From JAKEHA01 sp035687255 (GTDB lineage Bacteria; Krumholzibacteriota; Krumholzibacteriia; WVZY01; JAKEHA01): 17,259 bases of DNA. The notes under the pieces were generated by a model that did not search any database, was not told the DNA's origin, and saw only the letters and a list, made by a program, of their open reading frames with translations. How positions within the stretch are numbered: the stretch's first letter is position 1; the number at the start of each line of letters is the position of its first letter. Of this stretch, positions 7,700 to 14,096 are shown piece by piece. Position numbers and translations under genes: made by a program. The DNA lies in NCBI GenBank assembly GCA_035687255.1, contig DASRYI010000044.1:1-17259 (forward strand), in the 5' to 3' direction.

Positions 7700-8809
7700 T
7701 CAGTACAGGGGCCGTGCTCTGGCGCGTGACAGTTCGATGCGCCCCACATTCGTCATCCGGATGCTTCCCAGATACAGATAGTCGCCAAACGCGTTAGCGC
7801 TCGTGATCGCGCCATAGTCACCAACCGGACTCTGCAGGTTGTACTGCACGACGCCGGTGGTATCGATGCCCACAACCCACGCCATGTAGCGGTGGTTGCG
7901 CAGGCAGGGCACCGGGTGGGGTGCCTGGAAGAGCGGTGCCTTGGCGACGAACTGCCTCACCAGCGGATACCGGCTCCAGCGCTCGAACGCGTGCGTCCGC
8001 GGCGACACGAACGCCATCCAGAAGATTCCGTTGCCGTCGTACGCCAGATTGTCGGGATATCCCGGAAGGGCTCCAATGAAGACATCGTGCGAGCCCGCGC
8101 GCGGCCCGGCGATCCAGTACCGCATCACCCGCGCCGCCAGCATCTCTGTAACCAGTACGTACTCCTCATTCGGGCCCAGCGATATACCGTTGGCATAATT
8201 GAGACTGTCGAGTCGCACGCTCGCCTGTCCGTTTACGGGGTTGAATGAAATCAGCCGCCCCGTCGGTCTTCCCTCCCAGGCCTGCAACTGCAGGTCGGCG
8301 GGCCCCTGCGCATACGCGTCGGAAAACCAGATGGTGCCGTCGTAGGTAATCGCAAGATAGTCGGCGAACCGAAACCGCTTCCCGTCGATCCCGTCGAGCA
8401 GAACCGAGACGTCGCCCTGCGGAGAAATCGAGAGCAGACCGCGATCACCGTCGGCAACGATCAGTTGCCCGGCGGCGTCGAACTCGAGACCGAGCGGGAA
8501 CCCATGGGTGTGCGCGAATTCCTGGAATGAATCGGGATGTTGAGGATTGAAACGAATGATGCGGCCGTCGCGCAGGGTGGCGTACATCCAGCCGTCGGGT
8601 CCCAGTTCGACGTCTTCGGGGCCGTTGATGCCCTCGGACAGGCGTTCCACGTGGGTGAGCACATCGTTGGGAGCGTAGGCACCGGTGAGACCGGGATCGG
8701 GATCGGGCGTCCAGGCGATGGGATCGATCCAGCACGGCCAGAAGAGCGCGTAGCCGAGGACCGCGAGGAACAGCCCGACGATGGCAACAATGAGAACGCG
8801 CCGCTTCAT
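7700..8809 (-). CDS. Membrane-anchored SMP-30 / strictosidine-synthase-like beta-propeller protein
   Basis: The 369-aa protein starts MKRR and has one uncleaved-looking TM anchor (about 5-25) followed by a six-bladed propeller domain that would face the periplasm. Family signs are GPEDVELGPDGWMYATLRDGRI (from 63), NYANGISLGPNEEYVLVTE (204-222), LPGYPDNLAYDGNGIFWMAF (248-267) and the C-terminal YLYLGSIRMTNVGRIEL. E65, N207 and D253/N254 lie where this superfamily places its calcium ligands. Relatives include lactonases, arylesterases and mammalian APMAP; a hydrolase acting on lactones or esters is plausible but the substrate is unknown. No Shine-Dalgarno is visible; a TACACT box ends 8 nt before the ATG, hinting at a leaderless transcript. 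The gene converges on czcA with only 7 bp between stops. Confidence 0.88.
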   Translation of the reverse strand: MKRRVLIVAIVGLFLAVLGYALFWPCWIDPIAWTPDPDPGLTGAYAPNDVLTHVERLSEGINGPEDVELGPDGWMYATLRDGRIIRFNPQHPDSFQEFAHTHGFPLGLEFDAAGQLIVADGDRGLLSISPQGDVSVLLDGIDGKRFRFADYLAITYDGTIWFSDAYAQGPADLQLQAWEGRPTGRLISFNPVNGQASVRLDSLNYANGISLGPNEEYVLVTEMLAARVMRYWIAGPRAGSHDVFIGALPGYPDNLAYDGNGIFWMAFVSPRTHAFERWSRYPLVRQFVAKAPLFQAPHPVPCLRNHRYMAWVVGIDTTGVVQYNLQSPVGDYGAITSANAFGDYLYLGSIRMTNVGRIELSRARARPLY

Positions 8810-8867
8810 GACGGCGCAGTGTAGCCTACGCAGCCCGCGCCGTCACGCGCGCGAACGAAGGTGGATT

Positions 8868-10586
8868 CTACGCCACTTTTGACGTCGTCGCCCGCGGAAT
8901 GCCTTCCTTCTCCATGCGCTCGGCCACGTGCAGAACGAAGTTGGCGGCTTTGCCCACCACGTCGTCCCGCTTGGGAACCACGTAGAGCGCCTTCTTCATT
9001 TCGGAGTGCGCGTCGGCGTAGGCCTTGAGCTCGTCAAGTGTGCGGCCGGTCCGCGCCAGCGCGTCGGCGAACTCCTGTTTGGCCTTGATGCGCGCGTTGC
9101 CCAGCGCCATCTGCACGCGCGAGTGCGCGTTGATCTCGCCCTCGCCGGAAGTCTCGATGGGAAGGTAGATCATGTCCTTGTAGTGCTCGGTGACCGCGGC
9201 CTGCGCGCCGTCGGATTGCGTGCTGGGCATGCACCCGAAGGGCTTCAGGGACACCACCATGTGTGCGATGCCTTTGGATGAGTAGTAGATGTTCTTGGCG
9301 ACTTCCAGGTGGCCTTCGCCGCCGGCGGCGCGCGAGTTGTAGTAGGGATGCCCCATGCGCTGGAGCTCGTACTGGCACACCAGCTCGTGCAGCACACCAG
9401 CGCCCAGCGCGTGCTGGAGTTTGGAGTACTCGCGGAAGAAAATCTTCTCGGCGATGTTCATGCGCGCGATACGCCGGCGATAACGCGCTTCCACGCGGAC
9501 GCGGCGCCACGGCTCGCGTGTCCACGACGGCATGATGCCGCCGTCCTCGATGCCCTTGCGGTCGCGCAGCTTCTGTTTGAACTGGTGGATCATGTACATG
9601 ATCCAGGTGCCGATGGGCTCCACGATCACTTCGGCGCCTTCGCGCTCCAGAAATGGGAACATGTTGTAATTGCCGTCGCCGTCGGTGGTCTGGGCCCAGA
9701 ACTCGCCCGTGATCTTGACCACCGGCTTCACGCGGAAGCGATCCACCTCGATGTCCGCAATCTGGTCGCGGATCTTCTCCAGCGCGTTCGTGTAATACGA
9801 CGTCGTGAGCTGGCGCGCGAACTTCAATGTGTAGTCGGTCTGGTTGTACAGCCTGGCGCCGCGCAGAATCTTTTCCACGCGGTCACCCATCGACGTGCGC
9901 GGCTGGTGTTTGAGCGCCCCGGCCAGCGATTCGCGCGCACCGTCGAGAACCGCATTGATGCGGCCGGCCCCGGTTTCGTAGGGACGGACGAGATAGCCGA
10001 TCTCGTTCAGCATGTCACCCATGTTCATGGAGTTGAGCATGGCCAGGAAGAAGTCGAGGTTCATTTCGAGGCCGGCGTTCACGTCTTCCTGGGACAGCCC
10101 CTTGGACTGCTGGAAGAGAATGACGCGAAAATCCTCGAAGCCGGAGTTGCGCAGCGCGAGCCGGTACTCGGCCTCGTACATGCCGAAGCGGCACGGGCCG
10201 CACGCGCCCGCGGTGATGAACACGTAGTTGTCGGAGATTTCCTGGCGCGAGAGCCCCTGCTTCTCGAGACCGTGGAGATACTGCACCAGATTCCCCACCG
10301 TGAAGTAGGTGGGATTGCACTGCCCGTTGTTGCCGTACTCCTTGCCGAGCTGGAACGCCTTCACGTCCGGCGTGGGGACGACGTCGCACTTGTAACCGAG
10401 CCCTTCCCACGCCCCCTTGATGAGGCGCTCGTGGCTCCACGTGAGCCCGCCGAAGAGGACCGTCGTATAAGGACGCTGGTCACGCGTAAACGGGCGTTCG
10501 ACGGGGCGCTTGAAGTGCTGAACCGGCTTGCGCGGGCGCGAATGAGCAGGGGTGTGACGTTCCACGGTCGGAGTTTCGACGGTCAT
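8868..10586 (-). CDS. CoA-dehydratase-activase-related protein (COG3581-like), putative Fe-S protein
   Basis: The 572-aa protein resembles the part of large 2-hydroxyacyl-CoA dehydratase activases that is assigned to COG3581; no BadF/HgdC-type ATPase domain is attached or encoded nearby in the window. Seen directly: a basic, Pro-rich N-terminus (1-40), then TTVLFGGLTWSHERLIKGAWEGLGY, GNNGQCNPTYFTVGNLVQYL (Cys90), ITAGACGPCRFGMYEAEYR (Cys129, Cys132) and PFGCMPSTQSDG (Cys452). The well-spaced cysteines suggest an Fe-S cluster site, as in dehydratase and activase families. No signal peptide or TM segment, so cytoplasmic. Start is firm: GAGGAGG (minus strand, 10599-10593) sits 6 nt before the ATG. 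The biochemical role is not established; the family is widespread in anaerobes. Confidence 0.82.
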   Translation of the reverse strand: MTVETPTVERHTPAHSRPRKPVQHFKRPVERPFTRDQRPYTTVLFGGLTWSHERLIKGAWEGLGYKCDVVPTPDVKAFQLGKEYGNNGQCNPTYFTVGNLVQYLHGLEKQGLSRQEISDNYVFITAGACGPCRFGMYEAEYRLALRNSGFEDFRVILFQQSKGLSQEDVNAGLEMNLDFFLAMLNSMNMGDMLNEIGYLVRPYETGAGRINAVLDGARESLAGALKHQPRTSMGDRVEKILRGARLYNQTDYTLKFARQLTTSYYTNALEKIRDQIADIEVDRFRVKPVVKITGEFWAQTTDGDGNYNMFPFLEREGAEVIVEPIGTWIMYMIHQFKQKLRDRKGIEDGGIMPSWTREPWRRVRVEARYRRRIARMNIAEKIFFREYSKLQHALGAGVLHELVCQYELQRMGHPYYNSRAAGGEGHLEVAKNIYYSSKGIAHMVVSLKPFGCMPSTQSDGAQAAVTEHYKDMIYLPIETSGEGEINAHSRVQMALGNARIKAKQEFADALARTGRTLDELKAYADAHSEMKKALYVVPKRDDVVGKAANFVLHVAERMEKEGIPRATTSKVA

Positions 10587-10645
10587 TGGCGGCCTCCTCG
10601 ATTGGTGCGTGTCGCGCCTGGCGTGCAGGAACGCGAAGCGGCCCC

Positions 10646-10675
10646 ATTATCATGGATGCCGGCGGTGGGGTTCAA
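10646..10675 (-). promoter_or_regulatory. Promoter candidate for the COG3581-like gene
   Basis: On the minus strand TTGAAC (10675-10670) and GATAAT (10651-10646) are separated by 18 bp and match sigma-70 consensus at 4 and 5 of 6 positions. Transcription would begin near 10639, leaving about 50 nt of leader before the ATG at 10586. This suggests that the gene is transcribed separately from the GNAT gene upstream. Confidence 0.45.
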
Positions 10676-10702
10676 TCGAATAGTGGAAAGACTGGATTCT
10701 AT

Positions 10703-10726
10703 TTGCCCCAACCCCTTACGGGGCAA
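10703..10726 (-). terminator. Weak hairpin after the GNAT gene
   Basis: A 7-bp perfect stem (TTGCCCC / GGGGCAA) with a 10-nt loop starts 10 nt after the GNAT stop. There is no T-run after it on the minus strand, so it is at best a weak or factor-assisted terminator or an mRNA-end stabiliser. Confidence 0.3.
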
Positions 10727-10735
10727 TCGGTCCGT

Positions 10736-11290
10736 TCACCCGGATTGCCTGGCGTTGACCGGTTCGCGGACGACGGCAAAGACCACTTCGTCCACCCACT
10801 GGCGGTCCTTGTACGCGGCCTTGCGAAGCACGCCTTCGCGTGTGTACCCCGCCTTCTCCAACACACGCATCGAGGCCTCGTTCCAGTGGAACACCTCGGC
10901 GTGTACGCGCACCATGCCCAGCGTTTTGAAGGCATAGTCGGTGACCGCCAGGACGGCTTCAGTGATAATTCCGCGGTTCCAGTATTCTTCTCCCAGCCAG
11001 TAGCCGATTTCCGCATTGTAGCGACGCACGTCGTCCCCCGGCTTCAACCCCACGGCGCCCACCGCAAAACCATCCACGTCGATGGCGAACACATAGTTGA
11101 GTCCGTGCGTGGTGGCCAGCCGGATCCAGCTGCGGGCATCGGCCGGCGTATAGGGAAAAGGAAACATATCGCGCAGGTTGATCCACACGTTGCGATTGTT
11201 GGCATGGCGCACGAGCGAGGGTTCGTCCCCCCGGCGCCACTCGCGCAGCAGGCATTGTTTGAGCTGAATACGGACCGGTTCAGGCTTCAT
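10736..11290 (-). CDS. GNAT N-acetyltransferase, RimJ/RimL type
   Basis: This 184-aa cytoplasmic enzyme has the Acetyltransf_3 layout: an N-terminal strand (RIQLKQCLLREWRRGDEPSLVRHANN), a central AIDVDGFAVGAVGL strand pair, AEIGYWLGEEYWNRGIITEAV (93-113, the acetyl-CoA pyrophosphate loop) and FHWNEASMRVLEKAGYTREGVLRKAAYKD (135-162), the C-terminal signature of RimJ/RimL/Ala-N-acetyltransferases. It transfers acetyl from acetyl-CoA to an amine, perhaps a protein N-terminus or a small molecule; the acceptor is not readable. The ATG at 11290 fits family N-termini; an open frame continues upstream to 11383 but has no homologous look. No Shine-Dalgarno is evident, while TACAGT (11305-11300) lies 9 nt before the ATG. 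It is divergent from the propeller gene at 11401 across 110 bp. Confidence 0.88.
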   Translation of the reverse strand: MKPEPVRIQLKQCLLREWRRGDEPSLVRHANNRNVWINLRDMFPFPYTPADARSWIRLATTHGLNYVFAIDVDGFAVGAVGLKPGDDVRRYNAEIGYWLGEEYWNRGIITEAVLAVTDYAFKTLGMVRVHAEVFHWNEASMRVLEKAGYTREGVLRKAAYKDRQWVDEVVFAVVREPVNARQSG

Positions 11291-11400
11291 CCGACTGTTA
11301 CTGTAGCACTTCCCCACCTCCGGGGCGAGGGCGGCACGGAACCCGGGGGCGGGCCGGAACGTATCAAGCTGGTCACCCCTCACTCCTGAAAGGACCCGTT

Positions 11401-12660
11401 ATGACGAACACACGTCTGTTGTCACTCGCCTCGGCCAGCGCCCTCACGCTTGCGATCACCGCCCCGCTCGCGTTCGCGGGCTCGTGGATGGGCCGGGAAG
11501 AAACCAAAGACGGCGTCGTCCACGTTTTGAACCCGGGCATCCCCACCGATGGTTCGTTCCGGGTGACGCCGCACAAGGTATGGAGCGCGGGTGGCGACGA
11601 CGATGAAGACACGCTGTTCGGTGTGATCAGTGATGTGGACGTCGACGACAAGGGCAACGTCTACGCGCTCGACCAGCAGCTCTCGCAGGTGAATGTGTTC
11701 GCCCCCGACGGCCACCTGCTGCGCACCATCGGCCGCGAGGGCGAAGGTCCGGGGGAATTCCGCCGCGCCAACGTCATGTTCCTCATGCCCAACGGCAACG
11801 TGGCCGTTCTGCAGCAGATGCCGGGCAAGCTGGTGGTGTTCACGCCCGACGGCAAGCCGGTGGACTTTCAGGGGCCGAAGGGCGCGGACGGCGGAATGAT
11901 TGCCTATATGGACGGGGGCCGTGCCGGCGACGGGCTGGTGCTCAGCCTTCGCGAGTTTGCGCAGAAGCCGGGCGCCTTCTCCAACCAGAAATCGCTGGTG
12001 GTGTTCGATGCCAGCGGCAAGCCGCGCGCCACACTCTACCAGAACACCGTGCAGCAGGATCCCGCCAGCATGATGAACTTCGACGAAAAGGAGATGCGCA
12101 GCCTGGCATGGGCGGGCGGACCCGACGGGCGCGTATACACCAGCGAGAATTTCGACGCATATGAGATCAAGGTGTTCTCACCGGAAGGCAAACTCGAACG
12201 CGTAATCGACCGCGACTATTCGCACCGCTCGCGCAGCATGCTGGAGATGGAAGCCGCAAAGCCGCACATCCGGATCCGCGCCAACGGCCAGAACGTGAAG
12301 CCCCAGATCAACTCGAGCTCCACCGACCGCGACATCATGCGCATGATCGCGCGCGCCGACGGAACGCTGTGGGTGCTCTCGAGTCATGGCGCGTTGGATG
12401 GCTCCGCCGGCATCATGGCGACCTTCGACGTGTTCGATGCAAAGGGACGCTATGTGCGCACCCTCACGTTTGACGTGCCGGGCGATTTCAAGCAGGACGA
12501 CTTTCACATTGCGGGCGACCAGGTGGTGGTGGTGAAGAGCGCCAAGTCGGCGCGCGATGCCTTCATGGGCGACGGGGACGATTCCAAACCGGCCGCCGAC
12601 GTGGAACCGGTATCGCTGGTCAGTTATCGCTTTGATAACCCGGCCACGGCGCAGAAGTAG
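11401..12660 (+). CDS. Exported six-bladed beta-propeller (NHL-like) protein
   Basis: The 419-aa protein has a Sec signal peptide (MTNTRLLSLASASALTLAITAPLAFA, likely cleavage after Ala26) and no lipobox or later TM segment, so it is periplasmic or secreted. The mature part carries repeated blade-like units such as ISDVDVDDKGNVYALDQQLSQVNVFAPDGHLLRTI followed by GREGEGPGEF (111-120). That motif is the hallmark of 6-bladed NHL-like propellers of Bacteroidota, Gemmatimonadota and related groups. An Asp-rich stretch GGDDDEDT (64-71) precedes the first blade. AAAGGA at 11389-11394 is 6 nt before the ATG. The gene stands alone, with a terminator-like hairpin after it. Function unknown; a binding or scaffold role is likelier than catalysis because no catalytic motif is visible. 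Confidence 0.85.
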   Translation: MTNTRLLSLASASALTLAITAPLAFAGSWMGREETKDGVVHVLNPGIPTDGSFRVTPHKVWSAGGDDDEDTLFGVISDVDVDDKGNVYALDQQLSQVNVFAPDGHLLRTIGREGEGPGEFRRANVMFLMPNGNVAVLQQMPGKLVVFTPDGKPVDFQGPKGADGGMIAYMDGGRAGDGLVLSLREFAQKPGAFSNQKSLVVFDASGKPRATLYQNTVQQDPASMMNFDEKEMRSLAWAGGPDGRVYTSENFDAYEIKVFSPEGKLERVIDRDYSHRSRSMLEMEAAKPHIRIRANGQNVKPQINSSSTDRDIMRMIARADGTLWVLSSHGALDGSAGIMATFDVFDAKGRYVRTLTFDVPGDFKQDDFHIAGDQVVVVKSAKSARDAFMGDGDDSKPAADVEPVSLVSYRFDNPATAQK

Positions 12661-12711
12661 ATACTGTTCAATATTTTGCATTGGAAAGATTGGGGAACCC
12701 ACCACCCCGTG

Positions 12712-12755
12712 AGCCGCGGCGAGCCGGAGCAAGGACCGGTTCGACCGCGGCTTTT
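12712..12755 (+). terminator. Rho-independent-like terminator after the propeller gene
   Basis: AGCCGCGG (12712-12719) pairs perfectly with CCGCGGCT (12745-12752). The intervening sequence can extend the stem through CGA/TCG and CCGG/CCGG pairs around a small loop, and TTTT follows at 12752-12755. The T-run is short, but stem strength is high. It lies about 50 nt after the stop. Confidence 0.6.
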
Positions 12756-12815
12756 CACGTCCGCCGATTGACTTTCAGATTTGCGAAGGAGTAGCCTCCC
12801 TCAGCCCGGAGGCGG

Positions 12816-12835
12816 GGAGAGTCTCCGCTTATAAT
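12816..12835 (+). promoter_or_regulatory. Consensus -10 box with palindrome just upstream
   Basis: A perfect TATAAT lies at 12830-12835, 30 nt before the protease start. No TTGACA-like -35 exists at the right distance; that position is taken by an 11-bp palindrome GGAGAGTCTCC (12816-12826) and a GCCTCC/GGAGGC inverted repeat (12794-12813). This looks like a promoter that depends on a regulator bound at the repeats, or on the strong -10 alone. Confidence 0.5.
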
Positions 12836-12852
12836 TCCACCAGTAACGCGAC

Positions 12853-12857
12853 GGAGG
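12853..12857 (+). promoter_or_regulatory. Shine-Dalgarno GGAGG fixing the TTG start of the protease
   Basis: GGAGG ends 7 nt before TTG at 12865. No ATG or GTG in that frame would keep the complete lipoprotein signal sequence, so the TTG start is well supported. Confidence 0.75.
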
Positions 12858-12864
12858 TTTCACC

Positions 12865-14010
12865 TTGAAACTGCGTTGGCGTAGTACGGGTCTCCTACTG
12901 ATTGCCCTGTCGCTCACCGCGATGCTCTGGGCGTGCGAGAACGATACCAGCAACGTGGCTTCCCCCACGACGCAGAGTGATCTTCTCACCGCTGTCAGCG
13001 CACACCGCGCCGATTTCGACAAGGCAATCGCTATCCATGACCGGCATATTCCCGAGATTCTGGCGATCGACGGAGTCGCGGGAACGGCTGTTTCGGCAGA
13101 CGACAAGGGCATGCCGGTGATCACGATTTACACCAAGCAGCAGATGGCACCCGGCCAGCTCAAGAAGGAGTATGAGGGTGTCGTTGTGGTTGAACAGGTC
13201 ACTGGTGCCATCAAGCCGTTCAAAGGACACGGCGGCGGTGGTGGCGGCGGCGATAGCGGCACAGCCAAACAGACGCCTCCCGTGAAGATGGGAACGTCCG
13301 GCGGCTGGGCGTACGACCTGGCCAACGGCTACTGCTGCGGCGGCACGCTGGGTTCGCTGGTGCAGAAGGGTGGTACCAAGTACATCCTCACCAACTACCA
13401 CGTGCTGTATTCCGACATCGTCAGTGGTGGCAACGGACGTGTAGCGACCGCCGGTGATCCGGCCATCCAGCCGGGCCTCATCGACGTGAACTGCAACGTC
13501 GCCAACGCACAGAGCGTCGGCACACTGGTGAACAACGGCGGGTCATTGCCGATGGGCGGCAACGCCGTGGACGTTGGTATCGCGCAGGTGGTATCGGGCA
13601 TGGTCGACGAGTCGGGAGCGATCCTGAACGTCGGGACCATCAGCTCGTCCACACTGAACGCGAGCGTGGGGCTGGCTGTGAAGAAGATGGGTCGCACGAC
13701 CGGTCTGACGCGCAGCAGCGTGTCCGCCATCAACGGCGCGTTCTCGATTACCTATGAGAACGAGTGCGCGGGTGGAACGTCGTTCACGCAGTCGTACACC
13801 AATCAGATCGTCATCGCGAATTCGCGTTGTGGTTTCCAGAATGGCGGCGACTCCGGGTCACTGCTGCTGGAAGACGCAACCACGAATCCGCGCGCGGTGG
13901 GCCTGTGCTTTGCGGGTAGCTCCCAGTGCATCCGCAGCGCCATCGCGATTGCAAACCCGATCGGGGCCGTGCTGAGCTATCTCGGCGGCGCGACCATGGT
14001 CGGCCAGTAG
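12865..14010 (+). CDS. Lipoprotein trypsin-like serine protease
   Basis: The 381-aa protein starts at TTG and has a lipoprotein signal (MKLRWRSTGLLLIAL...LWAC, lipidated Cys24). Residues about 35-118 form a small domain (HIPEILAIDGVAGTAVSADDKGMPVITIYTK) that could act as a propeptide or inhibitor-like module. A linker with seven consecutive glycines (123-129) joins it to a chymotrypsin-fold domain. The triad is visible: His179 in YILTNYHVL, Asp236 in NAVDVGIAQV, Ser330 in NGGDSGSLL. Cysteines at 157/158, 210, 301, 322, 348 and 355 suggest disulfides, consistent with action outside the cytoplasm. The MGRTTGLTRSSV and NQIVIAN segments are typical of the core of bacterial Nal1-like trypsin relatives. 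Substrate unknown; the triad looks intact. It sits in a single-gene unit between two terminator-like hairpins. Confidence 0.88.
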   Translation: MKLRWRSTGLLLIALSLTAMLWACENDTSNVASPTTQSDLLTAVSAHRADFDKAIAIHDRHIPEILAIDGVAGTAVSADDKGMPVITIYTKQQMAPGQLKKEYEGVVVVEQVTGAIKPFKGHGGGGGGGDSGTAKQTPPVKMGTSGGWAYDLANGYCCGGTLGSLVQKGGTKYILTNYHVLYSDIVSGGNGRVATAGDPAIQPGLIDVNCNVANAQSVGTLVNNGGSLPMGGNAVDVGIAQVVSGMVDESGAILNVGTISSSTLNASVGLAVKKMGRTTGLTRSSVSAINGAFSITYENECAGGTSFTQSYTNQIVIANSRCGFQNGGDSGSLLLEDATTNPRAVGLCFAGSSQCIRSAIAIANPIGAVLSYLGGATMVGQ

Positions 14011-14035
14011 TCGTTCGCAGAAAGCTGCAAACGAG

Positions 14036-14072
14036 AACACCCGTCGTGCCCAGCGGCACGGCGGGTGTTTTT
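14036..14072 (+). terminator. Strong Rho-independent terminator after the protease gene
   Basis: ACACCCGTCGTGCC (14037-14050) and GGCACGGCGGGTGT (14055-14068) form a 14-bp stem with one T-G wobble and a CAGC loop, followed by TTTT (14069-14072). It lies 26 nt after the stop. It may also slow transcription arriving from the leftward gene that ends at 14097, although the T-run on that side is poor. Confidence 0.88.
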
Positions 14073-14096
14073 CTTGCGGGGAGCAAACGGGTTCGA

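Noticed and set aside
9309..10937. 542-codon plus-strand frame across the COG3581-like gene
   Set aside because: Antisense to a gene with firm Shine-Dalgarno, promoter and conserved Cys motifs; no recognisable protein features.
12768..12796. TTGACT as a -35 box for the protease gene
   Set aside because: The sequence 17 bp downstream (GTAGCC) is not a -10, and the TATAAT at 12830 is far too distant to pair with it.
123..12870. CRISPR array, insertion sequence or prophage signs
   Set aside because: No regularly spaced repeats, transposase motifs, tRNA or attachment-like repeats were seen; the genes look like ordinary chromosomal genes with uniform GC-rich codon use.
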